Below are positions 36,805-48,891 of a DNA stretch of 64,000 nt, piece by piece (positions within the stretch are counted from its first letter, which is position 1; each line of letters starts with the position of its first letter). The notes beneath the pieces are model-generated. The model saw nothing but the letters and a program-made list of their open reading frames with translations, did not search any database and was not told the DNA's origin. The translations under genes and the position numbers were made by a program. The DNA lies in the NCBI RefSeq assembly GCF_001648175.1, contig NZ_CP015243.1, positions 3,596,001-3,660,000 on the forward strand, read 5' to 3'. This DNA comes from Halotalea alkalilenta. Its GTDB lineage: Bacteria > Pseudomonadota > Gammaproteobacteria > Pseudomonadales > Halomonadaceae.

Positions 36805-38309
36805 GCGCCACTCTCCCGCGCCTCGAGATGCGCGGCGTGAGCCTCGACTACGGCGCCAATCGAGTGCTGAACGAGGTCGATTTCGAACTCGCGGGAGGCA
36901 GTGTCCACGCCCTCGTCGGCGCCAACGGCGCCGGCAAGTCGTCGCTGATCAGCGTGCTCGCCGGGGTGCGGCGCAGCTACGCCGGCCGGATCACGATCGA
37001 CGACCATGAGGTGGCGCTGCGCTCCCCGCGACAGACAAGGCGCCACGGTATTTTCGTCGTCCAGCAGGAAGTCGACGTAGCGCTGGTACCGAGCCTCAGC
37101 GTGGCCGAGAACATCGCGCTCGACGCCATCGCCACCTCCACCGCTCAACTGCTCGATCGCCGCATGCTTCGCCGCCAGGCACGCGAACTGCTCGCGCGCC
37201 TGGACCTCAGGCTGGACGTCGATCGTCCGGTGGCACGATTGAGCCTGGCACAGAAGCAGCAGCTGCTGATTGCCCGAGCGCTCGCCAGCGGCTGTCGCTT
37301 CCTGGTCCTCGATGAGCCCACCGCGCCGCTGGACGCCGACGAGACCGAGAGGCTGCTGGCGCTGGTCGCCCAGCTCAAGGCCGAAGGACTCGCCATCGCG
37401 CTGGTCTCGCATCGACTCGAAGAGCTCGATCGCAGCTGCGATCGGATCAGCGTGCTGCGCAACGGCCGGCGGGTCCACACAGGTGAGATGGTCGCCATCA
37501 GCGTGGAGGGAATCGCCGAGCAGATGCTCGGCCGGCGTCTCGGCAGCCTGTTCCCTCACCGCAAGGCGTGTGTCGGAGCACCGCTGCTCGAAGTCGAGGG
37601 ACTCAAGGACGCGCGGCTCAAGGGCATCGACCTACGGCTGCACGCCGGTGAGATCCTCGGCGTCGCAGGTCTCGCAGGTGCGGGCAAGAGCGAACTGTGC
37701 AAGGCACTGTTCGGTGTCACGCGGACACGGCTGCGTCGCGGCAGCCTGCGCGGGCGCCCATGGCGGCCGCGTTCGCCCCATCGTTCGAGCGGCGAAGGCA
37801 TCGCGCTGGTGCCCGAGGAGCGCCGAAGCGAAGGAGTACTGATCGACGCCGACGTGACAACCAACCTCACCCTCGCCGCACGCGGCAGCTTTTCCCGTTG
37901 GGGACTGTTCGATCATCGCGCGGCGCGAAGCTGGGCACGGCACACCATCACCCGGCTCGGCATACGCGCCGACCACGAGCGCCAGCCGCTGGCCCAGCTC
38001 TCCGGTGGCAACCAGCAGAAGGTGGCGATCGGCAAGTGGCTGCTCGAAGACGCCGAGATATACCTGCTGGACGAGCCAACCAAGGGCATCGACATCCACG
38101 CCAAGCAGGAGCTCTACGCCACCCTGGTCGAGCTGGCCGAGGCCGGCAAGGGCATTCTCTACGCCTCGGGCGAGTTCAGCGAACTACTCGGGCTGTGCGA
38201 TCGCATCTGCGTGCTGCGCGACGGCCGGCTGGTCGCCGAACAGAACGCACGTTCACTCAATGAAGAGCGGTTGACGCTGCTCGCCAGCGGGACTTCACTC
38301 GATGTCTGA
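36801..38309 (+). CDS. Sugar ABC importer ATP-binding protein with two nucleotide-binding domains
   Basis: The 502-residue RbsA/MglA-type protein has two fused ATPase domains. Domain 1 has Walker A GANGAGKSS, a degenerate signature LSLAQKQQLL and Walker B LVLDEPTAPLD. Domain 2 has an altered Walker A, GLAGAGKSE, the full signature LSGGNQQKVAIGKWL and LLDEPTKGIDI. It powers import through the permease that overlaps its 3' end by eight bases. The three genes form one operon without a regulator or catabolic gene. Confidence 0.93.
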   Translation: MSATLPRLEMRGVSLDYGANRVLNEVDFELAGGSVHALVGANGAGKSSLISVLAGVRRSYAGRITIDDHEVALRSPRQTRRHGIFVVQQEVDVALVPSLSVAENIALDAIATSTAQLLDRRMLRRQARELLARLDLRLDVDRPVARLSLAQKQQLLIARALASGCRFLVLDEPTAPLDADETERLLALVAQLKAEGLAIALVSHRLEELDRSCDRISVLRNGRRVHTGEMVAISVEGIAEQMLGRRLGSLFPHRKACVGAPLLEVEGLKDARLKGIDLRLHAGEILGVAGLAGAGKSELCKALFGVTRTRLRRGSLRGRPWRPRSPHRSSGEGIALVPEERRSEGVLIDADVTTNLTLAARGSFSRWGLFDHRAARSWARHTITRLGIRADHERQPLAQLSGGNQQKVAIGKWLLEDAEIYLLDEPTKGIDIHAKQELYATLVELAEAGKGILYASGEFSELLGLCDRICVLRDGRLVAEQNARSLNEERLTLLASGTSLDV

Positions 38310-39306
38310 TCTCTCCACTTCCGGTAGCCCCCGTGCCAAGCCGGCAAGCTCCACCCGCCTGCTCGACGCGCTGTCGCGCTGGGGGCTGGTGCTCACGGTG
38401 ATCGCATTGATCGCGATCTTCGGCCTCGCCAGCGAGAACTTCCTCAATCCCTACAACCTGATCAACATCCTGCGTTCGATCGCGATCATCACCATCATCG
38501 CCATCGGGGTGTCGATCTCACTGTCGGTGGGCGGCCTCGATCTCTCGGTCGGCTCGACCGCCTCCCTCGCCAATGCCCTGGTGATCTCGCTGTTCGCCTG
38601 GTACGGCTTCGGCACTGCGGCGGCCATCGCGACCACCTTGGCGCTGTGCCTGCTGGTGGGCGCATTCAATGCGCTGCTGGTGATCGTGCTGCGCATCCCC
38701 GACATGCTCGCGACCCTGGCCAGCCTGTTCGTGATCCAAGGCATCGCGATGACCTATAGCTACGGGGGTTCGATCACCCAGGGTATGACGCTGCCCGACG
38801 GCACCCTCACCGAAGGCCGGATCCCCGCGGCCTTCTCGCTGCTCGGCCAGGTGCCCACCATCGTGCTGGTGATGCTCGGCGTCACCCTGGCGATACAGCT
38901 CGGCTTCTCATTCACCACCCACGGCCGGCGGATGTACGCGATCGGCGGCAACCGTGAGGCCGCGAGGCTGGCGGGTATCGCGACCGCTCGCTATCGCGCG
39001 CTCGCCTACCTGCTCTCGGCGCTGCTCGCCGGCCTCGGCGGCATCCTGCTGGCCTCCAGGATCGGCTCCTCGCAAGTCAACGCCGGTGCCGGCTACCTGA
39101 TGGACGCGGTCGCCGCCGCCTACATCGGCTTCGCCCTCGCCGGCGGCGGCAGGCCCAATGCCTTGGGTGCGCTGCTCGGCGCGATGATCCTCGGCATCCT
39201 GCAAAACGGCCTGGTGATGCTCTCGGTACCCTACTACGCGATGGACATCATCAAGGGCGCGGTCCTCGCGCTCGCGCTGGCTACCACCTATGCGAAACGA
39301 AACTGA
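38302..39306 (+). CDS. Sugar ABC importer permease
   Basis: The 334-residue RbsC-type inner-membrane protein has about ten hydrophobic helices. It contains the family motif VGGLDLSVGS near residue 75 and ends in a helix pair around GALLGAMILGILQNGLVML. The coupling-loop region FTTHGRRMYAIGGNREAARLAGI, here around residues 210-232, contacts the ATPase. It forms a homodimer in related systems. Its start overlaps the ATPase gene by eight bases. Confidence 0.92.
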   Translation: MSDLSTSGSPRAKPASSTRLLDALSRWGLVLTVIALIAIFGLASENFLNPYNLINILRSIAIITIIAIGVSISLSVGGLDLSVGSTASLANALVISLFAWYGFGTAAAIATTLALCLLVGAFNALLVIVLRIPDMLATLASLFVIQGIAMTYSYGGSITQGMTLPDGTLTEGRIPAAFSLLGQVPTIVLVMLGVTLAIQLGFSFTTHGRRMYAIGGNREAARLAGIATARYRALAYLLSALLAGLGGILLASRIGSSQVNAGAGYLMDAVAAAYIGFALAGGGRPNALGALLGAMILGILQNGLVMLSVPYYAMDIIKGAVLALALATTYAKRN

Positions 39307-39319
39307 GCACCGAGCGCAC

Positions 39320-40837
39320 TCAGCCCCGGCGCACGAAGCGGAGCACACGGCTGCGGTGGGAGCGCAATGACAGCCGGCCGTCGGGATCGAGCGACAGGCC
39401 GAACCGCTGTGCCCAGGGCCCGTCCCTGCGCTCGGCCAGCCAACGATTGCCACCCAGCGCGGTCAGTCGCGCGTCCCGCCGGACAGGCCCGATGCCGGCG
39501 AGCAGCGTGCCAGCGTCGATCGAGAACCCGGCATTCCACTGCGGCAACGTCCACTCTCCCTCCAGCACCTCACAGCCACCCGTCGCGATCCGCGCTGGCC
39601 GCCAGCGCCGCTCGCGGCCACACAGCCGTCCAGCGACCTCCTCGCCGCGCTGTCGCAGCGCCATCGGCAGGTGAGCGGAGAGCGAGACCGCCGCGCCGTC
39701 GCGCCCTTGGTGCAAGGCAACGCCCGTGCCCAGGTGGCTCGCCACGCTGCGCCGGATCTCCAGCCACTCGGGACCACCCGCGGCATCGACGTAGAGACCA
39801 TCGGTGAACGGCGCTGATCGAATGGGGAGCGCCTCGCCGAGCAATGTGGCGAGAGTTTCCAGCGCCAGCTCGAAGGCCGGTGCGTCCTCACGGTTGGCCA
39901 CGACCGCGGCACCGACGCCGCGCTCGGGTGCGAGCAGGAAGTGCGCCTTGTAGCCAGGGTGCGAGCCACCGTGGCCGAACAGGGTATGCCGGCCCAAGCG
40001 CAGCCGCGCGATGCCGAGCCCATAATCACTCGGCGTGCCGTCGGCCAATTTTCTCGGTGCCCCGAGCTCGGCGAGCATTCCCGCCCAGGGCCCGCGTTCA
40101 GCGAGCAGTTCGCCGAGCCAGCGGCACAATGCGGCGAGGCTGCCGACCGCACTGCCGGAGGCCGAGAGGTGCAGGCCGGCGAAGGAGTGCCGCCAGCCGT
40201 CATCGCTACGCCAGTAGCCCGGTGCCAGTCCGGGCAGCGGCTCGTCCCAGTGCTCGGGGGCATCGAACCGTACCCCCAGGGGTAAGGCGATGTGGCGTTG
40301 GAGCAGCTCGGCGAACGGCAGTTCCTGGCCCGCGAGCGCGGCCTCGACCAACCGGTAGCCGGTATTCGAATAGGAGACTTCGCTGCCAGCGGTGAAGTTG
40401 AGCCGTTCGAGCCCGGAGATGAAATCGAGCAGCGCCGGCGCCTCGGTGACCGATTCGATCCGCAGGTCGAGCAGCGACAGCGTCTCGCGCAGGTCCGGCA
40501 GGCCGCTGCTCATATCCAGCGCTCGTCCCACCGCTACCTGCGCGACCGCTCCACGCAGCGACGGCAGGTGCTTGCCGAGCGAATCAGTGAGCGCGACCCG
40601 CCCATTACCGTGACGCAGCAGCAGCACGGCGAAAAGATGCTTGGTCAGCGAAGCGAAGCGTACCCGACTGTCGAGCGAGAAGCGCTCATCACGGCCGAGG
40701 TCACTCAACCCGCCGGCGGCGCTGGCTCGTACGCCGGATGCGTCGAACAGCGCGATCGCGCCACCCGGCTGGGCCCCCGTCTCCCAGACCGCGCAGCGCG
40801 CTTCTACCAGCCGCTGGGCAGCATTCCAGTCGAGCAT
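39320..40837 (-). CDS. Serine hydrolase of the D-aminopeptidase/class C beta-lactamase fold
   Basis: In the 505-residue protein, the penicillin-recognising domain has S63-x-x-K66 (ASLTK), Y156-S-N (YSNTG) and H289-G-G (FGHGGSHPGY). The spacing and the extra C-terminal beta-barrel region of about 170 residues resemble D-aminopeptidase (DAP), which releases N-terminal D-amino acids from peptides. There is no signal peptide, so it should be cytoplasmic. It is convergent with the ABC permease gene. An esterase or peptidase with another substrate remains possible. Confidence 0.8.
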   Translation of the reverse strand: MLDWNAAQRLVEARCAVWETGAQPGGAIALFDASGVRASAAGGLSDLGRDERFSLDSRVRFASLTKHLFAVLLLRHGNGRVALTDSLGKHLPSLRGAVAQVAVGRALDMSSGLPDLRETLSLLDLRIESVTEAPALLDFISGLERLNFTAGSEVSYSNTGYRLVEAALAGQELPFAELLQRHIALPLGVRFDAPEHWDEPLPGLAPGYWRSDDGWRHSFAGLHLSASGSAVGSLAALCRWLGELLAERGPWAGMLAELGAPRKLADGTPSDYGLGIARLRLGRHTLFGHGGSHPGYKAHFLLAPERGVGAAVVANREDAPAFELALETLATLLGEALPIRSAPFTDGLYVDAAGGPEWLEIRRSVASHLGTGVALHQGRDGAAVSLSAHLPMALRQRGEEVAGRLCGRERRWRPARIATGGCEVLEGEWTLPQWNAGFSIDAGTLLAGIGPVRRDARLTALGGNRWLAERRDGPWAQRFGLSLDPDGRLSLRSHRSRVLRFVRRG

Positions 40838-40919
40838 CGAACTCTCCGATAGCCAAAAGAGGTTCGGCCAGGATCGCCCGCGGACCGCGGGCTGGCAAGG
40901 CGGACAAATACCATGGAGC

Positions 40920-40941
40920 CGGGAACGCTTTAGCGCTCCCG
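40920..40941 (-). terminator. Hairpin after purL
   Basis: A nine-pair stem with one G-U pair in RNA and a TAAA loop lies 33 bases past the purL stop. The U-run is absent. Confidence 0.45.
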
Positions 40942-40973
40942 CCCCGGGATGGCATTGCTACAGTGAGAGCGGA

Positions 40974-43900
40974 TCAGTCGACGAAGCGCCGCGCGTTGCG
41001 GAAGATCCGCATCCAGGCACCGTCCCGGCGCCACTCGCGCGGACGCCAGGAGTTGGTGACCGCACGAGCGACGCGCTCGGGGTGAGGCATCATGATCAGC
41101 ACTCGGCCATCAGGCGTGGTCAGTCCGGTGATCCCGGAGGGAGAACCGTTGGGGTTGGCCGGATACCGAGTGGTGGCACTGCCATGGTTGTCGACGTAGC
41201 GCAGCGCGACCTGCCCTTGGCTCTGGATCGAGCGCAGGTGGCCATCGTCACGGAACTGGGCCAGACCTTCACCGTGGGCGACCGCGATCGGCATGCGCGA
41301 GCCTTCCATGCCGGCGAGCAACACCGCCGGCGACTTCTCTATCTGGACCATCGACACGCGCGCCTCGAACTGCTCTGAACGGTTGCGCACGAAGCGCGGC
41401 CACTGCTCGGCGCCAGGAATCAGCTCAGAGAGCTGGGAAAGCATCTGGCAACCGTTGCAGACCCCGAGCGAGAAGCTATCGACACGCTCGAAGAAGCTGG
41501 CGAACTGATCGCGCACCTGGCCGTGATAGAGGATCGACTTGGCCCAGCCGCCACCGGCGCCGAGCACGTCGCCGTAGGAGAAACCGCCGCAGGCGACCAG
41601 CCCCTTGAAGCCCTCGAGGCTCACACGTCCTTCGAGCAGATCCGACATGTGCACGTCGACGGCTTCGAAACCGGCATGATCGAAGCAGGCCGCCATTTCG
41701 AGCTGGCCGTTGACGCCCTGCTCGCGCAGGATCGCGACCCTTGGCCGGGTAGCAAGGCCGAGGTAGGGCGCGGCGATGTCCTCGTCGACGTCGAAGCCCA
41801 GGCTCGCATTGAGCCCGGGGTCGCGCTCGTCGAGCAGCGCATCGAACTCTTGCTGCGCGCATTCGGGATTGTCACGCAGCGCCTGGATGCGATAGCTGGT
41901 CTCGGCCCAGATCCGCTGCCCCACGGTACGCGGCAGCTCGAGCAGCGCTTCGCCGAACAGGGTGAAGCTCAGCCGATCGTCGTCGCGCGGCAGCGCGATC
42001 GGATGACAAGCATCTCCCAGGCCCGCCTCGACCAGGCGAGCCTGCACCGCTTCGAGATCGTCGGCGCGCACCTGGATCACCGCACCCGGCTCCTCGTTGA
42101 ACAGCGCCGCTGCGACCCCGTGAGGCTCTTCGACGATCGAATCGAGCGCGACCTCGAGGCCGAGGCGGCCAGCGAAGGCCATCTCGGCAAGCGTCACCGC
42201 CAGTCCACCGTCGCTGCGGTCGTGGTAGGCAAGCAGCCTGCCCTCGGCGTTGAGCGCCTGGATGGTGGAGAAGAACGCGGCGAGATCGTCGCTCGAGTCG
42301 AGATCGGGACACTCGCTGCCCACCTGACCGTATACCTGCGCCAGCGCCGAGCCGCCGAGGCGCTGGCGACCGCGGCCAAGATCGATCAGCAGCAGCACGC
42401 TGGGTTCGTCACGCGCAAGCTCCGGAGTGAGCGTGGCCATCGCATCGAGTACCGGGGCGAAGCCGGAAACGATCAGCGACAGGGGCGCGGTGACCGATTT
42501 CTCGCGGTTTTCTTTTTCGTCGCGCCACACCGTGCGCATCGACATCGAGTCCTTGCCCACCGGGATCGCGATGCCGAGCGCTGGGCAGAGCTCCATACCG
42601 ACCGCGTGGACGGCATCGAACAGCGCCTGGTTCTCGCCAGGATGATCGGCAGCGCTCATCCAGTTGGCCGACAGTTTGATGTCCTGGATCTTGCCGATCC
42701 GCGCGGCGGCGAGGTTGGTGATCGTCTCGGCGACCGCCATGCGCGCCGAGGCGGCAGCGTCGATCATCGCGCTCGGCGTACGCTCGCCCATCGCCATCGC
42801 CTCGCCCGCATGGGTGTCGAAGGCACTGGTGGTGACCGCGCAGTCCGCCACTGGCACCTGCCAGGGGCCGACCATCTGGTCGCGGGCGACCTGGCCTGTG
42901 ATCGAGCGGTCGCCGATGGTGATCAAAAAGCTCTTGGAAGCCACCGCGGGCAGCCTGAGCACGCGCTCGAACGCCTCGCGCAGATCGAGATTCTCCAGAT
43001 CCACCCCCGGCAGTTCGATCGACCGGCGCTCGAAGCTGCGCGACATCTTCGGCGGCTTGCCGAACAGTACGCTCATCGGCAGATCGATCGGCGCGCGCTC
43101 GCCCGCCTCGGCCCGCTCGATACGACCGTCACGCACGGTCAGGGTGTGCGCCTCGAGCGCCTCGCCGACCACCGCATAGGGCGCACGCTCGCGGGCGCAG
43201 ATCGCATCGAAGCGCTCGAGATCGTCCGCCGCCACCGCCAGTACGTAGCGCTCCTGGGACTCGTTGCACCAAAGCTCGAGCGGGCTCATCCCCGGCTCGG
43301 CGCTGGGTACCGCGGCCAGGTCGAACAGTCCACCGCGCCCACCGTCCTTGACCAGCTCGGGCAGGGCGTTGGAGAGTCCGCCCGCGCCGACGTCGTGGAT
43401 GAAGCGAATCGGATTGTCCTCACCCAGCGCCCAGCAGCGGTCGATCGCCTCCTGGGCCCGACGCTCCATCTCGGCGTTGTCGCGCTGCACCGAGGCGAAG
43501 TCGAGCGCCGCCTCGGAACCGCCGGAGGCGACCGAAGAGGCGGCGCCGCCGCCCAGCCCGATCAGCATCGCCGGTCCACCGAGGACGATCAGCTTGGCGC
43601 CCACCGGGATCTCGCGTTTGTCGACATGCCCGGGGCGGACGTTACCGTAACCGCCGGCGATCATGATCGGCTTGTGGTAGCCGCGCCGCTCGATACCGTT
43701 GGCGCCTACCGCATCGATCTCGAGGGTACGGAAGTAGCCGGCCAGATTGGGACGGCCGAACTCATTGTTGAACGCAGCCCCGCCGATCGGCCCCTCGATC
43801 ATGATCTCGAGCGCGCTCTTGATCCGCTCCGGACGCCCGTAGTCGTGCGCTTCCCAGGGCTGGACGAAGTCGGGAATACGCAGGTTGGACACGCTGAAGC

Positions 43901-44897
43901 CGGTCAGGCCCGCCTTCGGTTTACCGCCGATCCCGGTGGCGCCCTCGTCACGGATCTCGCCACCGGCACCGGTCGCCGCCCCCGGATAGGGAGCGATCGC
44001 GGTCGGGTGGTTGTGGGTCTCCACTTTCATCAGGATGTGCACGGGCTCAGGGTGCGCACCGTAGACCCGGCTCTCGGGATCGGGGAAGAAGCGTCCGGCC
44101 TCGGGCCCTTCGATGATCGCGGCGTTGTCGCTGTAGGCCGACAGCACCCCTTCGGGGGAGCGCTCATGGGTGTTGCGGATCATCTTGAACAGCGAGCGTG
44201 GCTGGGGCGCGCCGTCGATCGTCCAGTCGGCATTGAAGATCTTGTGCCGGCAGTGTTCGGAGTTGGCCTGGGCGAACATCATCAGCTCGACATCGGTCGG
44301 ATTGCGCCCGAGCCCCTGGAAGGCCTCGACCAGATAGTCGATCTCGTCATCGGCCAACGCTAGCCCAAGGCGCTTGTTGGCCTGTTCGAGCGCCGCGCGC
44401 CCCTGCTCGATCACCTCGACCTCGGCGAGCGGCCGCGGCACGTGCTGTTCGAACAGCTTGGCCGCGTCGCTCGAGTCGAACAGTACCGTCTGGGTCATGC
44501 GGTCGTGCAGAACCGCGGCGATCGCCTGCGACTGCTCGGCACTCGGCAGGCCTCGGGTGGAAACCCGGTAGGCAATGCCCCGCTCGACCCGCGCTACGCC
44601 GTCGAGACCGCAGTTGCGCACGATCTCACTGGCCTTCGACGACCAAGGCGACAGCGTGCCGAGGCGCGGCACCACCAGATAGAGCGCGCCTTCTCCAGGG
44701 GCGGCACGCTCATCGCTGGCCCCCAGCAGCTCGGCAAGCCGCGCACGGCTCAGTGCATCCAGCTCGCCGCGCAGATCGACGAAGTAGATGTAATGGGCGA
44801 ACAGCGCCTCGATGTCCGGCGCCGCTTGGCGCAGGCGATCGAGCAGTTTGGCGTGACGGAACGCAGAAAGTGCACTCGCACCTCGCAGTTCGAGCAT
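40974..44897 (-). CDS. purL: Phosphoribosylformylglycinamidine synthase
   Basis: This is the large single-chain PurL (1307 residues) that converts FGAR and glutamine to FGAM in purine synthesis. The N-terminal PurS-like domain, tandem FGAM-synthase domains ([24 protein letters not shown] shortened to its core [16 protein letters not shown]) and a C-terminal glutamine amidotransferase ([13 protein letters not shown] with the catalytic Cys, and MPHPERVAR with His and Glu) are all present. The start is ATG 44897 ([10 protein letters not shown]). It stands alone, divergent from ubiC. Confidence 0.97.
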   Translation of the reverse strand: MLELRGASALSAFRHAKLLDRLRQAAPDIEALFAHYIYFVDLRGELDALSRARLAELLGASDERAAPGEGALYLVVPRLGTLSPWSSKASEIVRNCGLDGVARVERGIAYRVSTRGLPSAEQSQAIAAVLHDRMTQTVLFDSSDAAKLFEQHVPRPLAEVEVIEQGRAALEQANKRLGLALADDEIDYLVEAFQGLGRNPTDVELMMFAQANSEHCRHKIFNADWTIDGAPQPRSLFKMIRNTHERSPEGVLSAYSDNAAIIEGPEAGRFFPDPESRVYGAHPEPVHILMKVETHNHPTAIAPYPGAATGAGGEIRDEGATGIGGKPKAGLTGFSVSNLRIPDFVQPWEAHDYGRPERIKSALEIMIEGPIGGAAFNNEFGRPNLAGYFRTLEIDAVGANGIERRGYHKPIMIAGGYGNVRPGHVDKREIPVGAKLIVLGGPAMLIGLGGGAASSVASGGSEAALDFASVQRDNAEMERRAQEAIDRCWALGEDNPIRFIHDVGAGGLSNALPELVKDGGRGGLFDLAAVPSAEPGMSPLELWCNESQERYVLAVAADDLERFDAICARERAPYAVVGEALEAHTLTVRDGRIERAEAGERAPIDLPMSVLFGKPPKMSRSFERRSIELPGVDLENLDLREAFERVLRLPAVASKSFLITIGDRSITGQVARDQMVGPWQVPVADCAVTTSAFDTHAGEAMAMGERTPSAMIDAAASARMAVAETITNLAAARIGKIQDIKLSANWMSAADHPGENQALFDAVHAVGMELCPALGIAIPVGKDSMSMRTVWRDEKENREKSVTAPLSLIVSGFAPVLDAMATLTPELARDEPSVLLLIDLGRGRQRLGGSALAQVYGQVGSECPDLDSSDDLAAFFSTIQALNAEGRLLAYHDRSDGGLAVTLAEMAFAGRLGLEVALDSIVEEPHGVAAALFNEEPGAVIQVRADDLEAVQARLVEAGLGDACHPIALPRDDDRLSFTLFGEALLELPRTVGQRIWAETSYRIQALRDNPECAQQEFDALLDERDPGLNASLGFDVDEDIAAPYLGLATRPRVAILREQGVNGQLEMAACFDHAGFEAVDVHMSDLLEGRVSLEGFKGLVACGGFSYGDVLGAGGGWAKSILYHGQVRDQFASFFERVDSFSLGVCNGCQMLSQLSELIPGAEQWPRFVRNRSEQFEARVSMVQIEKSPAVLLAGMEGSRMPIAVAHGEGLAQFRDDGHLRSIQSQGQVALRYVDNHGSATTRYPANPNGSPSGITGLTTPDGRVLIMMPHPERVARAVTNSWRPREWRRDGAWMRIFRNARRFVD

Positions 44898-45112
44898 GGC
44901 GACGCAGCCTCTAGAGATGGCGAAACGAACGAGGACGGTGGTCGCGAAGGCGCCCGTGGAAATGGCGGCCGTCGCTGGGACCGGTGTCCTGCGGGGAGCG
45001 CCAATGATACTGGAAAGCCCCCTCGAGGCGAAGGCGCGGCGTGCTCGGCGGACACACTCGAATGCCGCGCTCGTATACAATGCGCGGGGCGCAACATGCC
45101 ATGGAGCCACGC

Positions 45113-46235
<1,123 letters not shown>

Positions 46236-46395
46236 TCAGCCGATCAACGCGTGACATGAATGCTCGAATTCTCAGGTAGAATCGGCTCATTGCGCAGCGT
46301 ACTGCGGCTGAGCCGTCGACCAGTGGCTCGAGTTTTCCGAACAACTTCTATCGTGTATCACGATCCCAGTCCCGGACGTTGCCAGGAACGGAGCC

Positions 46396-47604
46396 ATGTT
46401 GCCCCTAACAGTAAAGGCCAGCGGTGTACTCCGACCACGCTTAGCGCAGCCCATGCACCACCACAGCTGGCCTGCCCGCTACTCACCGCAGCAGTTGTCT
46501 CGCCGACTGAGCAAGGCGATCGATAGTGACACCATCGTTCCCTACTTCCAGCCGCTGGTCGACCTGCGCAGTGAGCGAATATCGAGTTTCGAGGTGCTGG
46601 CACGCTGGCATGACCAGCAGCTGGGCACGATCCCTCCGGAAGTGTTCATTCCCCTCGCCGAGCGCGAGGGCCTGCTCGACACCCTCTGCCTCGGCCTGGT
46701 CGCGCGTGCCTGCGAACAGGCAGCGAGCTGGCCTGGGGATTTCAAGCTCTCGGTCAACGTCACGCCGCCCCAACTGCAGCGCGCCAAGCTGACCGGGCAG
46801 TTGATCGATCGGGTCATCGACAGTGGCTTCCCGATCTCGCGGCTGCAAGTCGAGATCACCGAGACCGCGCTGTTCAGCGACATGTCCATTGCGCTCGAAG
46901 AGATCGAGCGGCTGAAATGTCTGGGCGTCGGCCTGGTACTCGACGATTTCGGTGCAGGCGTCGCGGGCCTCCACCGACTGCAAAGCTTCCCGTTCGACAC
47001 GCTCAAGATCGATGCGAACTTCGTGCGCTCGCTCGACAGTCGCCGCGCCAGCCGCAAGATCGTCTCCGCGATCATCGGCCTCGGGCACAGCCTGGGCATG
47101 CGCATCGTCGCCGAAGGCGTCGAGGAGCACACCCAGGCCGCTTGCCTGATCGCACTCGGCTGCGATCTTGGCCAGGGCTGGCTGTTCGGCCGTCCACAGC
47201 CGGCGACGGAGACCCTTCGCCTGCTTATGGAAAGGGGCATCTCGCCGGCTCCACAAAAGCCGGCGCGCCAGCATCATCGACTGATGGAGCTGCGCACGCT
47301 GTATGCCCGACTACCGATGGCTTTGGGCTTCTACGACGCGACCCTTGGCCATGTCGACTCCAACGCACTGTTCCAGCGGGAGATGCCGCATGCGAGCAGG
47401 CTGGACGAACGCCGGCTCGACCAACTGCTGCCCCCACCGATGGACCAGGCCTGCCATCAATGGCACCAGCAGCTGCGCCAGGGCGACGACACGGCTTTCG
47501 GCTGCTCGCTCGATGCCTCGGGCACCTCGCGGCTCGACGCACACCCAGTCCGGGACGAAGATGGCGTCCTGATCGGGATATCGGTGATCATCGCCCGGCA
47601 CTGA
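46396..47604 (+). CDS. EAL-domain c-di-GMP phosphodiesterase with a PAS-like C-terminus
   Basis: In the 402-residue protein, the EAL domain spans about residues 38-285. The signature reads EVL (66-68), and the metal and catalytic residues are all present: N121, E153, D183-D184 (DDFGAG), K204, E240 and Q260, so hydrolysis of c-di-GMP is expected. The last 115 residues (from LMELRTLYARLPMALGFYD) look like a PAS-type sensor, placed C-terminal to the EAL domain, which is unusual. No GGDEF domain or transmembrane helix is present. It is divergent from tadA. Confidence 0.88.
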   Translation: MLPLTVKASGVLRPRLAQPMHHHSWPARYSPQQLSRRLSKAIDSDTIVPYFQPLVDLRSERISSFEVLARWHDQQLGTIPPEVFIPLAEREGLLDTLCLGLVARACEQAASWPGDFKLSVNVTPPQLQRAKLTGQLIDRVIDSGFPISRLQVEITETALFSDMSIALEEIERLKCLGVGLVLDDFGAGVAGLHRLQSFPFDTLKIDANFVRSLDSRRASRKIVSAIIGLGHSLGMRIVAEGVEEHTQAACLIALGCDLGQGWLFGRPQPATETLRLLMERGISPAPQKPARQHHRLMELRTLYARLPMALGFYDATLGHVDSNALFQREMPHASRLDERRLDQLLPPPMDQACHQWHQQLRQGDDTAFGCSLDASGTSRLDAHPVRDEDGVLIGISVIIARH

Positions 47605-47674
47605 TCACGCGCCGCCGGGTCGCGGGCCGGGTCTTTGCGCATCGTCGATGCCTGCGCCGCGGCGAAGGTGGCCC

Positions 47675-48514
47675 CTAAAGCCACCAGTCATCGAACGGGG
47701 TGACCGGCACCGCACGTTTGTGACGGGTGGCGAGGAACATCGCTTCGACCCGCTCGGCGCAGACGGCGCTCACCTCGCGTCCCTCCAGGTAGTCGTCGAT
47801 CTCAGCGTAGCGCAGCCCCAGCGCCTCCTCATCGGGCAGCGCCGGGCGATCGTCCTCGAGATCGGCGGTCGGCACCTTGCTCCAGGTACTCTCGGGCGCG
47901 CCGAGCTCGCGCAACAGCGCCGCGCCCTGGCGCTTGGTCAGGCCGGTGAGTGGGGTAAGGTCGACGCCGCCGTCGCCGTACTTGGTGAAGAAGCCGGTGA
48001 CCGCCTCGGCGGCATGGTCGGTGCCGACCACCAGACAGCCGAGCTGTCCCGCCAGCGCGTACTGCGCGACCATCCGCTCGCGCGCCTTGACGTTGCCACG
48101 GACGAAGTCCCGCAGCCGGGCCTCACCGCCAAGCACTGCCGCCATTGCCTCCGCGACACTCGCCGACTGGGCATCGGCCGCCGGCTTCACGTTGATCGTG
48201 ACCACCTCATCGGGGCGGATGAAGCCAAGCGATACCTGGGCATCGGCTTCATCCGCCTGCACGCCATAGGGCAGCCGCACGGCATAGAACGTCACCGCCT
48301 CGCCAGCCTCGCGCAGGCCCTCGACGGCGAGCTGGCAAAGCCGCCCGGTGAGGGTCGAGTCCTGGCCGCCGCTGATCCCCAGCACCAGCCCCTTGGCGCG
48401 CGTGGCGCGCAGGTAGCGCTGGATGAACTCGACCCGCGCCGCGATCTCGGCGACGGGATCGATTTCCGGCTTGACGGCGAGTTCGGCGATGATGGTCTGA
48501 CGCAGTGTGCTCAT
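47675..48514 (-). CDS. nadE: NH3-dependent NAD(+) synthetase
   Basis: This enzyme amidates nicotinic acid adenine dinucleotide to NAD+ with ATP and ammonia. The 279-residue protein has the PP-loop [24 protein letters not shown], and the C-terminal [21 protein letters not shown] block of the short bacterial enzyme without a glutaminase domain. It is convergent with the EAL gene. Confidence 0.95.
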   Translation of the reverse strand: MSTLRQTIIAELAVKPEIDPVAEIAARVEFIQRYLRATRAKGLVLGISGGQDSTLTGRLCQLAVEGLREAGEAVTFYAVRLPYGVQADEADAQVSLGFIRPDEVVTINVKPAADAQSASVAEAMAAVLGGEARLRDFVRGNVKARERMVAQYALAGQLGCLVVGTDHAAEAVTGFFTKYGDGGVDLTPLTGLTKRQGAALLRELGAPESTWSKVPTADLEDDRPALPDEEALGLRYAEIDDYLEGREVSAVCAERVEAMFLATRHKRAVPVTPFDDWWL

Positions 48515-48891
48515 GGTCGTATCGGGCCCGGCAACGATGGAGGGGTGCGCGTGCGAGCCAGGCGACTCGACGCAAGGAGCGCCTAGATTAGCCGCTGTCC
48601 TCGCTACTGCCTACCGCGAGGCCGCTCGCCAGACAATGGCGAGCATAGCGCCAGCGACTGGCTCATACTTGGAAGAACGAGCCCGCGGGCTGGTCCGGCA
48701 TCGACGAAATTAGACTTTGGTCGGCCGAGACCTATTCGGCCTGAGCCGCTCGATATGCAAAAATGACCGCCGCGCCGAACACCGAAGGCGGCCCCAGTCC
48801 GTCGCGTCATGGCGGCTTTCGTACGCATCCTCGCAGCCGGAGCGTACGATTTTCATCTCACAGCATGAGCGTTTCCGGGGACATTGAGCGG
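48515..48891. other. Divergent intergenic region nadE/mqo
   Basis: There are 377 bases with no supportable gene. An 8-bp perfect stem (GCTCGCCA with TGGCGAGC, 48624-48644, five-base loop) and a short AT-richer patch near 48700-48720 are the only features. Promoters for both genes should lie here, but I could not identify them. Confidence 0.55.

Noticed and set aside
39320..40837. Class C beta-lactamase as a resistance gene
   Set aside because: There is no signal peptide, and the extra C-terminal barrel and catalytic spacing fit a D-aminopeptidase-like enzyme better.
41523..44363. Plus-strand frame of about 946 codons opposite purL
   Set aside because: Antisense shadow created by codon bias; composition is unlike a real protein.
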